Program-made: the position numbers and the translations under genes
Notes under the pieces: generated by a model
What the model was told of the DNA's origin: nothing
The model's input: the letters and a program-made list of their open reading frames with translations, nothing else
The model's database searches: none
Assembly: GCA_024742495.1 (NCBI GenBank)
Contig: JANSYJ010000001.1
Coordinates: 372,001 to 436,000 of the forward strand
Source: Bacteroidota bacterium
Lineage (GTDB): Bacteria; Bacteroidota; Bacteroidia; Flavobacteriales; Schleiferiaceae
Length of the DNA: 64,000 bases
Reading direction: 5' to 3'
In this document: in pieces, positions 36,490 through 44,475 of the stretch
Layout: the number at the start of each line of letters is the position of its first letter
How positions within the stretch are numbered: position 1 is the stretch's first letter

Positions 36490-38022
36490 TCATCCTTTAA
36501 TTAAAAATCGTTTTCGTCTTCCATTTTCCAGCCAAAGCCAATAGAGCCCCGGTCCTAAGTCGCTTACTGCTAAACACTTTTCTCCTTCTCTTAGCAGGCC
36601 TGCCCTTACTTTTTGACCTTGCTGATTCAGGATGAAATAATGTTGCTCCGTCATTGGGTTTGGGTCTAGGCAAACCCTGCTTTTAGCCGGATTAGGATAA
36701 AGCTCTAAGCTTTTTGCTGCTGTGGTGAGTTTCTCCTGATTTAAGATAGACCCATTCTGATCTAGGAGCCAAAGGTGTACCGATAAGTTTGGTCCTTGAT
36801 AGCGATCCCAGTTATACTCATTAAAACTTAATACCCATCGGTTTCCTGGAAGCGCTGCTACCGAATGATCACTGCTAGTATAATTAGTTTTAATGGTCTT
36901 TATCCAATTCATCTCCATTTTACGAGCATTGTAATTATAGAGGTAAATGGTGTTCGAGTCTTGACTTTGAAAATTATCGTAGTTAATCAGATGTTGGCTA
37001 ATTGTGATAAGTACGGAGTCTAGATTTCGGTAGTCGTATGGCTTAAAGCCCGGCCATGGTCGACTGTATAAATTGAAGCTTGTTGCACCATCAAAGCCAG
37101 CTAGTGGAAAAGTATCAATTCTACCAACATTTAGATTACTATCCAAAAGGCTAATTCCGAGAGCGTGATATTCATCGAGTCCCATAGGAATACTATCGTC
37201 CAAAACGTGGGCGGTACCAAAAACAATCACGCTATCTCTATTAACCGGTACAAAGTCAATATCGGTTCGGATATTTCGAAGCAGACCCTCACTTTGGTTC
37301 TGCCAAAAGGCCTTTCCAAAGGCTTCTACTTCTAAGTTTCGATTTAACAAAAGGGCACGGTTCGTCCACCTCATTGCACTTGCTAAATAGCCCGCTTCCA
37401 CAATTTTTGGATTATTAAAATAGCTAACCGATGACGGTAAACTTCCAATTTGCTGATACTCGGAAGATCCCGTGATTAAGGATAATCTGTAAACAAAAGG
37501 TTTTCTGTAGCTCGGCTGACAGTTTCGATACATACCCGTAGCTATTAGGGTATCCTTTTTCAAATCCATTCCATAGAGTAAAACCTCTCCCGAATCAAGC
37601 TGGACACTATACCTTGCTTTAAATTCTAAGTCATAATCCAGCTCTAAAATTATACTCCTTCCTAGATAACACCCCAAGCTGTCTAGATTATAATCTTGAA
37701 GCTCCACCAAACAAAATAAGGCGCTATCGTTAAAGCATACCTGGTGCAGACGAGGATTCTGATTAGTTAAACCAAGGGGGTTTATATAGGCGCTAAGATT
37801 AATGCTGTCCGATAAATGCAAGGCATCATTTAATCTAAAAATCCATTGTTCGGTCGCCAGCGTATTAAATAATTGATTTTTAGAAACATTAACAAACAGC
37901 GATGTATCCCTAGACCAAACTCCTGTTGAGCTGGTATACTTCGAGCGATTAATTTCCAGTTTATCAAGCTGAGCACATAAAAGGAATGGAAGTATTAGAA
38001 ATAGTATTAAGTATCTAAACAT
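36490..38022 (-). CDS. Exported protein with T9SS type A sorting domain, unknown function
   Basis: This 510-residue protein has a signal peptide ending in Leu-Leu-Cys-Ala-Gln. The C-terminal sorting domain begins with LELYPNPAKSRVCL and continues with HYFILNQQGQKV and a LGPGLYWLWL strand. The central part has repeated strand-turn segments suggesting a propeller but no known motif. It lies 61 bases upstream of the glycoside-hydrolase operon on the same strand, so it might share regulation with it, yet it carries no carbohydrate-binding signature. A TATCTTTT box two bases upstream of the ATG hints at a very short leader. Confidence 0.72.
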   Translation of the reverse strand: MFRYLILFLILPFLLCAQLDKLEINRSKYTSSTGVWSRDTSLFVNVSKNQLFNTLATEQWIFRLNDALHLSDSINLSAYINPLGLTNQNPRLHQVCFNDSALFCLVELQDYNLDSLGCYLGRSIILELDYDLEFKARYSVQLDSGEVLLYGMDLKKDTLIATGMYRNCQPSYRKPFVYRLSLITGSSEYQQIGSLPSSVSYFNNPKIVEAGYLASAMRWTNRALLLNRNLEVEAFGKAFWQNQSEGLLRNIRTDIDFVPVNRDSVIVFGTAHVLDDSIPMGLDEYHALGISLLDSNLNVGRIDTFPLAGFDGATSFNLYSRPWPGFKPYDYRNLDSVLITISQHLINYDNFQSQDSNTIYLYNYNARKMEMNWIKTIKTNYTSSDHSVAALPGNRWVLSFNEYNWDRYQGPNLSVHLWLLDQNGSILNQEKLTTAAKSLELYPNPAKSRVCLDPNPMTEQHYFILNQQGQKVRAGLLREGEKCLAVSDLGPGLYWLWLENGRRKRFLIKG

Positions 38023-38381
38023 AAAAAAGATAAAGGAAGGCTTTTATAACTACTTGGTTTAAAGCCCTAATTGATATGAGGTTAATACCCGATCGGTCAA
38101 CTTGCAATAATCGGGTAAATTATGCATATATACTGTAGAATTATATCTACAAGAAAATCAACTAAATTTGTGATTTTTTCTTCGTTTACACAAAACTTTG
38201 ATCTTAATACTATATTGTAACTATTTATTAAACAAAACTTTATATAATCAAAATCAAAATATTCAATATTATTAAAAATTAGCTTAAGGAAAATTTTTAC
38301 ACCGCATTAACCTACACATTCCCATTATAATATTCCCCATTTATTCTCGTTTAACTGTGCCCCCTGATCAAAAAATCAGCA
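38023..38381. promoter_or_regulatory. Very AT-rich divergent intergenic region with inverted repeats
   Basis: This 359-base spacer holds no gene. It is far more AT-rich than its surroundings; 38221-38280 has only 6 G or C in 60 bases. It contains an inverted repeat TGTAGA/TCTACA (38134-38151), a longer-range pair ACCCGAT/ATCGGGT (near 38086-38116), and a small hairpin CTGAT/ATCAG (38364-38379) just before the HTH start codon. It may be an operator region for the HTH regulator or a scar of DNA acquisition; the sequence does not decide. Confidence 0.5.
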
Positions 38382-38621
38382 ATGAAACATGTAAGGGAAA
38401 GAATTAGAAGGTACAGGCTAATTAGAGGCTACAGTCAGGAGTATGTAGCCTTTCGTTTAGGGGTATCACAGAGTACTTTTGCTCGATTAGAAGGAAATAC
38501 TATCAAGCTAAGCTTAGACCGTCTCTATAAGATTGCAGAAATATTGGAGGTTTCTAGCAGCGAACTTCAAGCAAGTTCTGAGCATAAACCTGAGCTAAAT
38601 AGAATAGGCCCTATTCAATAA
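38382..38621 (+). CDS. Small XRE-type helix-turn-helix regulator
   Basis: This 79-residue protein consists of one helix-turn-helix domain (about 5-62). It starts RERIRRYRLIRGYSQEYVA, with the recognition helix region VSQSTFARLEGN, then KLSLDRLYKIAEIL. The short tail has no partner domain. It is the typical stand-alone HTH_3 regulator found in Bacteroidota. The upstream spacer is AT-rich and contains inverted repeats that could be its own operator. Its end overlaps the convergent racemase gene by 11 bases. No toxin gene is beside it. Confidence 0.8.
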   Translation: MKHVRERIRRYRLIRGYSQEYVAFRLGVSQSTFARLEGNTIKLSLDRLYKIAEILEVSSSELQASSEHKPELNRIGPIQ

Positions 38622-39690
38622 GCCTCTTTTCGATATAGTCCGAGTTAAAAAGGGTTAAGGCCCCCATGTACTTTAGGTTAAAAGGAATGAAGTCTCCGAG
38701 CTTATAGCCCCTTTCATTATCGTGAATATCGATAACCAGCATATCACTGCTGGAACCCACAAACTCTATGTTTTGATCCTTAACCGGTATGAGATAGTCG
38801 CTGGAGATGTCCAAAGAACCTACATCTAATATGGCTCTGTGAGTGGTTTCGCCATAAAGGCTTTCATCAATTTCAAAGGTTTCGCCTTGAGGGTTCGCTT
38901 CTAACTCTCCCGTGGGCATCATCGGTTTCTCACTAATTTCTATGATCTGAGCATAGAGCTTTATTACATCTTGCTCCATGCCTTCCATTGGGCCATGGCT
39001 TACGATATCAGTGCCAAAAAATAAAGTTTCCCCTACTCTAAAGTGATTAATCCCCTTCGGCAATTGGCGGCTTTGTAAAAGCGGAATTACCACCGAAGTG
39101 CCGCCAGTTACCCATGGGATTTGACGACCAAACTTTGCTTCAATCAACTGCTCATAGAGGGAAAGCTGAATTAATTTATCTGCGCTAGGCATAACCCCAT
39201 GCAAACAATTTAAATTAGCCCCTATGCCCGTAACCACAATATTGGGCAGCTTAAAAATGGCCCCATAAAAGTCCATTAACTCCTCTCCCATAACCCCTTC
39301 CCGCAGATCACCGAGCTCAATCATAATAATGATTTTATGCATTTTACCCTGCCGCTCGGCTTCTTCACTGATGGTTTTAATGGTTTCTAGTTCGGTATTG
39401 AAGCTAACATCTGCATACTTCACTAAATCTTGGATGTTCTCGTTTGCTGGTGGTTTTATATACACCGTTTGCACTTTGTCACCCGCTAAATCTTTAATTA
39501 CTTTAAGGTTGCTAATGCGCGCATCGCAAATTTCCTTAATACCCAAATCAACCACTTCTTTCACCAATATCTCTTGGCCACAGAGCAGCTTTGTTACTAT
39601 AGCCCAATCAATATCATGACCTTCAAAAAGGCTTTTGAGGTATTGATAATTATGCCGAAGCATAGTTCTATTAAAAGTTAAATAAGCCAT
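38611..39690 (-). CDS. Alanine/ornithine racemase-family PLP enzyme
   Basis: This 359-residue enzyme belongs to the fold-III PLP racemase family. The PLP-binding Lys is K34 in the segment WAIVTKLLCG. Features of the ornithine-racemase branch include ELGDLREGVMG, GIGANLNCLHG and VTGGTSVVIPLL. It is likely a cytoplasmic racemase of ornithine or a related amino acid. It starts three bases after the stop of a classical alanine racemase gene, so one transcript makes two different racemases. Substrate is inferred from family only. Confidence 0.82.
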   Translation of the reverse strand: MAYLTFNRTMLRHNYQYLKSLFEGHDIDWAIVTKLLCGQEILVKEVVDLGIKEICDARISNLKVIKDLAGDKVQTVYIKPPANENIQDLVKYADVSFNTELETIKTISEEAERQGKMHKIIIMIELGDLREGVMGEELMDFYGAIFKLPNIVVTGIGANLNCLHGVMPSADKLIQLSLYEQLIEAKFGRQIPWVTGGTSVVIPLLQSRQLPKGINHFRVGETLFFGTDIVSHGPMEGMEQDVIKLYAQIIEISEKPMMPTGELEANPQGETFEIDESLYGETTHRAILDVGSLDISSDYLIPVKDQNIEFVGSSSDMLVIDIHDNERGYKLGDFIPFNLKYMGALTLFNSDYIEKRLIE

Positions 39691-39693
39691 TTT

Positions 39694-40845
39694 TTAGTCT
39701 TTTACGTACCTCGGAATATTATGAGGTAAGCGGGTTAAAAGTTCATAGTTCATTTGATCACTATACTCACTAAATGAGCTCACGGATATTTGTTGCTCCC
39801 CTTGGTTCCCGATAAGCACTACCTCATCACCAATCTCCACATTGTCGAGGTGACTCACATCAAGGATCATCACATTCATATTTACCACACCAATTACCGC
39901 AACTCTGGTTCCGCGCACTATGGCTCGGCCAGCATTACTAAGGTTTCGACCAAAACCGTGTGAATAGCCTACCGGCACTGTAGCAACTTTAAGTTCTTGG
40001 GTAGCCAAATAAGAGGTGCCATAACTTACATACTCTCCCTTGGGAACAGTTTTAACGTTCATAACCCTGCTTTTCCAGCTTATTGCCCTTTGCAGGGGAT
40101 CGGCCCCCTCTCCTTGAAGTCCTTCTGTAGATATAAAGGTTTCCATATTGGGCCAAAATCCATATTGTAGAATACCCACCCGGACTAAGTCGAAATGGGT
40201 TTTAGGAAACCTTAAAAAAGCGGCACTACAAGCAGAGTGAATAATTTCGGGTGTAAAGCCCATGTCCTTAAACATATTACGCCCTTTTTTAAAGCGTTTT
40301 ATCTGAGCTTTAACGCGTAGGTGGTTACTGATGCTTTCTGCACCAGCATAATGGGTACAAAGTCCTTTAAAGCAAATGGCATCGGTGTTCTGCTTTAGGA
40401 AATTAGCAATCTGCGGCCAGCTTTCTTTTTCAAAGCCGGTTCTATTCATGCCGGTTTCCAGTTCTAAATGAATAAGGGCCGGTTTCTTCATTTTGCGGGC
40501 AATTTGACTGGCTTTTTCCAATCGTATCCAATCGAAAACAAAAAACTCAATATCATTTTCAATCACCCATTCCAGCTGTTCATCTGCAATCATCCCCATT
40601 ATGAGGATATCAACTTTTTTTCCCAGAACCTTTAATACCTCATGGGCTTCATGGGCATCAAAAACCGAAAAGTGATCAGCGCCAAGCTCATGCGCTAGGG
40701 GAACATAAACATCTATTCCATGACCATAAGCATTTCCCTTTACCACGTGTGATAGTCGGGTTTTAGCCTCCAAACGGCTTCTAATGTATTTAAAATTAGA
40801 AGCTAATGCCGAGCGGCTAATTTCAATATAACTGGTGTTCCTCAT
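39694..40845 (-). CDS. alr: Alanine racemase
   Basis: This 383-residue PLP enzyme has the PLP Lys at 36 in HVVKGNAYGHG, the Alr signature GMNRTGFE, the SYGTSYLA segment containing the likely second catalytic Tyr, and the terminal RLPHNIPRYV motif. It interconverts L- and D-alanine, or another small amino acid, in the cytoplasm. Many Bacteroidota make wall D-Ala by a MurF-Alr fusion; a free-standing Alr in a cluster with an amidohydrolase suggests a different or catabolic use, but this is inference. It overlaps the M20 amidohydrolase gene by 23 bases. Confidence 0.9.
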   Translation of the reverse strand: MRNTSYIEISRSALASNFKYIRSRLEAKTRLSHVVKGNAYGHGIDVYVPLAHELGADHFSVFDAHEAHEVLKVLGKKVDILIMGMIADEQLEWVIENDIEFFVFDWIRLEKASQIARKMKKPALIHLELETGMNRTGFEKESWPQIANFLKQNTDAICFKGLCTHYAGAESISNHLRVKAQIKRFKKGRNMFKDMGFTPEIIHSACSAAFLRFPKTHFDLVRVGILQYGFWPNMETFISTEGLQGEGADPLQRAISWKSRVMNVKTVPKGEYVSYGTSYLATQELKVATVPVGYSHGFGRNLSNAGRAIVRGTRVAVIGVVNMNVMILDVSHLDNVEIGDEVVLIGNQGEQQISVSSFSEYSDQMNYELLTRLPHNIPRYVKD

Positions 40846-41962
40846 CTAAGTGTTGCCGGTAAATTTGATAGAAAACTTCCGCTCCTTTGTCGATTAAACT
40901 ATCTGGAAAATCATATTCGGGATGGTGCAGCACTTTGCAGTTCTCCCCTGCGCCTAATCCAAACATAGCGCCCTTTTTTCCTTTTAGAAATAAACCAAAA
41001 TCTTCGCCCCAGGAAAAGGGCTCTTCCAAAGTGCCGGTCTCAAGACCTGCTTTGATAGCGGCTTTATCTATAATGTCTTTTGATTGCTCATCGTTTATAA
41101 TGGGCCAAAAGGCTTCAAATCGATTTACTTTTAATTCTAATCCTTGCTTTTCGCTTTCCAGCTTGAGGGCTGCTTCCAAGGTATTTAAATTTTGGTTTAA
41201 GACCTCTCCTTGCCAAGCTCTTGCGGTAAAATGCAAAGTTCCTTGTCCTGGGCTAATGCCATAATCTTTAGATCCCAAAAGACTATAAACTGGTGTACAT
41301 AGAAAAAATCCTGCATCCTTAACATCCTGTAACTCTAAGTTTGAAGCGAGCTGTATTGCCTGTGCTATAAGGGCAGCAGGGTTTTTTCCTTTATGGGGAT
41401 GAGCGGCATGGGTTTCCAAACCTTTCCAATCAAAAGAAATGCTACTGGCACCGGCATTAAAGTTTCCGCTGCGACTGAGAACCTTGCCTTCGGGAAAGCC
41501 TGGTATATTATGCAAGGCATAGGCATAATCGTAAGGATAGTTCTTAAACTTAGAATCTTGAAGAACAGCCGCCGCACCTTTGCCATTCTCTTCGGAAGAT
41601 TGAAATAAGATGTGCAGGCCTCCTCTTTTTGGTTTCTTTTGGGCAATCCTATTTAGGAAGTCAAACATTATCGCGGTATGGCCATCATGGCCACATTTAT
41701 GAGATACGCCTTTGTTTTTTGATTGATACGAAAGGGGAAGATCTTCTGAAATTGGCAGTGCATCTATATCTGCCCGAAATAGAATTTGAGGTCCTGGATG
41801 TTTCCCATTAAAACTTAGAATAAGACTTCTGCCTCCTATTCTTTCCAAGCGATCAAGCGGAAGCTTTGCTACTAATTTATGTAGAAGGTCTTGGGTATTT
41901 CGCTCGGCACCTGATAGTTCGGGGTATTGGTGCAGATAATGGCGAAGCTCTATTGGTTTCAT
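40823..41962 (-). CDS. M20-family amidohydrolase (N-acyl-amino-acid hydrolase type)
   Basis: This 379-residue metal-dependent hydrolase has the M20D layout: the N-terminal RHYLHQYPELSGAE, the metal motif CGHDGH (C90, H92, H95), and the catalytic and ligand pair in QSSEENGKGA (E124, E125). A His-containing dimer domain follows, with a last motif SWGEDFGLFL. Members remove N-acyl groups from amino acids or hydrolyse hippurate-like amides. It follows the GNAT gene by 3 bases and overlaps alr by 23 bases. No signal peptide is present. Confidence 0.88.
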   Translation of the reverse strand: MKPIELRHYLHQYPELSGAERNTQDLLHKLVAKLPLDRLERIGGRSLILSFNGKHPGPQILFRADIDALPISEDLPLSYQSKNKGVSHKCGHDGHTAIMFDFLNRIAQKKPKRGGLHILFQSSEENGKGAAAVLQDSKFKNYPYDYAYALHNIPGFPEGKVLSRSGNFNAGASSISFDWKGLETHAAHPHKGKNPAALIAQAIQLASNLELQDVKDAGFFLCTPVYSLLGSKDYGISPGQGTLHFTARAWQGEVLNQNLNTLEAALKLESEKQGLELKVNRFEAFWPIINDEQSKDIIDKAAIKAGLETGTLEEPFSWGEDFGLFLKGKKGAMFGLGAGENCKVLHHPEYDFPDSLIDKGAEVFYQIYRQHLDEEHQLY

Positions 41963-41965
41963 AGT

Positions 41966-42403
41966 TTATTTCTCGAAACGCATTTCCAAATATTTGTTGG
42001 TGAAGCCAAGCTTTTCATAGAGATGTTTTGCGGGATTATCGGCTTCTACATGCAAGGCCATATTTCCTTTAGCATGCTTTATAGCCATCTCCATGAGGGT
42101 TTTCCCCACGCCCATGCCTCGGGTTTGCGCATCTACCGCGATATATACTAATATGTTTTCTGGAATATAGCCAGACATACCTGTTTCATTCACAATGGTG
42201 GCGCCCATTATTTCATTTTCGCCGCGATAGGCTATCGCAATAAAGCCACCTTTAGCCGGATTAAAAACATAATCCAGACAAGCTGATATTTCATCGATGG
42301 GATCGCCATATTGCTCCAGGTGTTTAAATAAGAAGGAAGCAATTTTCTCCTTAGAAAAATTTGGGTGAGGGCCTGCATTACCCTCGATCAATAGATAATT
42401 CAT
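41966..42403 (-). CDS. GNAT-family N-acetyltransferase
   Basis: From the ATG at 42403 this is a 145-residue protein with the GNAT acetyl-CoA loop in VDAQTRGMGVGKTL and a C-terminal HLYEKLGFTNKYLEM segment. An upstream in-frame start at 42457 would add 18 residues with no GNAT features, so the shorter start is preferred. It is the first gene of the cluster with M20 amidohydrolase, alr and the second racemase (gaps of 3 bases or overlaps). Its substrate may therefore be an amino acid that the amidohydrolase can deacylate; this is inference. Confidence 0.82.
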   Translation of the reverse strand: MNYLLIEGNAGPHPNFSKEKIASFLFKHLEQYGDPIDEISACLDYVFNPAKGGFIAIAYRGENEIMGATIVNETGMSGYIPENILVYIAVDAQTRGMGVGKTLMEMAIKHAKGNMALHVEADNPAKHLYEKLGFTNKYLEMRFEK

Positions 42404-42622
42404 GTTTTCTATTATTATGACAATTAAGAATAAGCGTTTTCTAAAATCCTTATCCAAATTATACGCAGTCTATTTTGGCATTAATAATTTTCACGGCTTT
42501 CACGCGTCCAAAGGTGAGAATCATGGCCTGCTTTGCAGGCCGAAATTTTTTTTACCAAAAACCTTGGCTAAGCACAGCCTTTGTTCTACTAATTTCTAGC
42601 TCGGAATACTACTTAACATCGA

Positions 42623-42630
42623 TACCTTTG
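42623..42630 (+). promoter_or_regulatory. Probable -7 promoter box of the hydrolase-fold lipoprotein gene
   Basis: TACCTTTG is an exact TAnnTTTG match, 27 bases before the chosen ATG at 42658. It lies downstream of the alternative start at 42475 and so favours the later start. Confidence 0.55.
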
Positions 42631-42657
42631 TTTCTAAATCTAAATCACATTATAGCG

Positions 42658-43605
42658 ATGAAGCTTTATAAGCTTGAAGATTTTAACCGGAAGAAAATTA
42701 GCGGCCTATGTATACTAAGTCTGCTTACACTAACTTTTCTGTCCTCTTGTGGCCCTAAACAAAGCTTGGTTAAACAATCCTATTTTGATTTATACTTAAA
42801 GGATAGCATCCCCTACAGCTTAGCGAGCCACGAGAAAGTATCGGATAAACTATTTATTTTTCTACCCCCGGCCTTGGATACGGTGCAGTTTGAACAAACG
42901 GATCTTTATCGAAAAATTTATAAGTCTGGTTATGATATCCTTTGCATTTATCAGCCTCCAGCTGAAGGGGATAAATTTTATACTAGAAAGGCCCTAGATT
43001 TTAAGGGCCAACATATTCAAAACGCACAAAATCTAATTAGCCATCTCCGCAAGGAAAGACGTATTGCCAATGCCGAACACACTATTTTATTTGGCATAGA
43101 ACAAGGCGCTTATATGCTGCCTTTATTAATGGCTAATAATAATGTTGACACCGCTATATTTTTAAATGCCAGTCCTTTTAGCATGTATTTAAGTTTGCAA
43201 AGAATTGCCAATGGAAAAGTGGCATGGACTCCTCAACGACAAAACTATCTAAAACGCAAATTAGCGGTTGACAGCCTCGATGTTTTAAAAGCTAAACTGG
43301 ATGATATTGAAAGCCTTAGTTCCGATCAATACAGTTTGGGAAAGTATAGTAATATGTATTGGTTGAGCTACCATGCCAACTATATGTTGGATGAATATAC
43401 CAACACTCCCGGTCATTGTTTTTGGATTGCTTTTGACGACTATCCCTTGTTTAAACAAAGCGATTGGGAGTATTTAAAACTCTTGGATAAAACCAAGGCA
43501 AAAAGCAGTGGCACTTATCGCCTATTAACAAATTACAATTCCTTTAGTGATGAGAATTGGGAGGAAATTGGAGATCAAATTCTTCCGCTGCTTAAGGCAG
43601 ATTGA
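42658..43605 (+). CDS. Lipoprotein with alpha/beta-hydrolase-like fold lacking the usual nucleophile
   Basis: From the ATG at 42658 this is a 315-residue lipoprotein (lipobox LSSC, modified Cys near 31). An open frame extends upstream to 42475 but has no signal peptide there, and the promoter box lies inside it. The mature part resembles an alpha/beta-hydrolase: the central LFIFLPPALD strand, GYDILCIYQPP, and an elbow-like LFGIEQGAY where the Ser of GxSxG is replaced by Glu. It is therefore probably non-catalytic or uses another residue. It converges on rpiB with a 14-base overlap. Family is tentative. Confidence 0.6.
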   Translation: MKLYKLEDFNRKKISGLCILSLLTLTFLSSCGPKQSLVKQSYFDLYLKDSIPYSLASHEKVSDKLFIFLPPALDTVQFEQTDLYRKIYKSGYDILCIYQPPAEGDKFYTRKALDFKGQHIQNAQNLISHLRKERRIANAEHTILFGIEQGAYMLPLLMANNNVDTAIFLNASPFSMYLSLQRIANGKVAWTPQRQNYLKRKLAVDSLDVLKAKLDDIESLSSDQYSLGKYSNMYWLSYHANYMLDEYTNTPGHCFWIAFDDYPLFKQSDWEYLKLLDKTKAKSSGTYRLLTNYNSFSDENWEEIGDQILPLLKAD

Positions 43606-44023
43606 TTTTTTCTACCCTGCGCTGATGGCGGCCACCTTCGAAGCTTTCATTTAAAAAGGCATCTACAATTGCCAATCCTTCCGATACCGTAATAAAGCGT
43701 GCTGGTAATGCCAAGATATTAGCATCATTATGCTGTCTTGCCAACTGAGCAAGTTCTACCTTCCATGCCAGGGCCGAACGAATTCCCTTATGCTTATTAA
43801 CACTCATGTTAATTCCATTGCCGCTTCCGCAGATTACAATTCCCAATTCTGCCTCCTTATTTAAAACTTGTTGCGCTACTGGATGTCCAAAATCGGGGTA
43901 GTCTACCGAATCCCCGCTATCGGTTCCAAAATTATGCAGGCTATGTCCGTTTTGCTCCAATTGTTTAATAATGGCCGCCTTTAATTCCACTGAAGCGTGA
44001 TCTCCGCCGATGGCAATTTTCAT
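43592..44023 (-). CDS. rpiB: Ribose-5-phosphate isomerase B
   Basis: This 143-residue enzyme interconverts ribose 5-phosphate and ribulose 5-phosphate in the pentose-phosphate pathway. The start MKIAIGGDHAS carries the phosphate-site Asp-His. The catalytic Cys lies in GIVICGSGNGINM, followed by the NKHKGIRSAL and NDANILALPAR segments. An upstream in-frame start at 44062 would add 13 residues without similarity; the ATG at 44023 fits the family exactly. The 3' end overlaps the convergent lipoprotein gene by 14 bases. Confidence 0.93.
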   Translation of the reverse strand: MKIAIGGDHASVELKAAIIKQLEQNGHSLHNFGTDSGDSVDYPDFGHPVAQQVLNKEAELGIVICGSGNGINMSVNKHKGIRSALAWKVELAQLARQHNDANILALPARFITVSEGLAIVDAFLNESFEGGRHQRRVEKINLP

Positions 44024-44475
44024 AGGTTGGTATTTTTTAATAAGTCTGTACTCGTTTAACAATCAATATATTACAATTAACAAGCTAATCCTCAAAACTG
44101 AGGTCCATTGTTTATTAAAAGTTGAAACTTCTACTTGATTATCTCAACTAATTATTGATATAGGCAAATATCTGATTTTCGGGGATGGTCTTATTCTTTT
44201 TTACCCGCTTCCTTTCAACCGATAATGGCCGCTTTATTAACCGTCTATCTAAACACATTTTTCAAACTTCTGAGTTTCGTTTGGGTTACTAACAATTGTG
44301 AATAGCTAATGCTTTTAGCTAGTAAATGAAGCATTTATGCTGTAATTTGCCCTTAATTAAATGTGGATAATTGCCTAGGCGCCATAAAAGCAAGTATAAC
44401 AAAGCTTTTTTATACCCGTTTTCAACAGCCTATTATTACCATTATAGATTTAAGACTTTAAAAAGAATACTATAT
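44024..44475. other. Intergenic region between rpiB and the YwqK-like gene
   Basis: This divergent AT-rich spacer of 452 bases (from the preferred rpiB start) has no supported gene. The open frame continuing upstream of the YwqK-like start to 44371 lacks signal-peptide features. TAATTTG (near 44342) is a shortened form of the -7 box and could serve the rightward gene with a leader of over 100 bases; this is weak. No RNA fold or riboswitch was recognised. Confidence 0.4.

Noticed and set aside
38382-38621. HTH gene as part of a toxin-antitoxin or phage module
   Set aside because: No toxin, integrase or phage gene is next to it; the neighbours are a T9SS cargo and a racemase.
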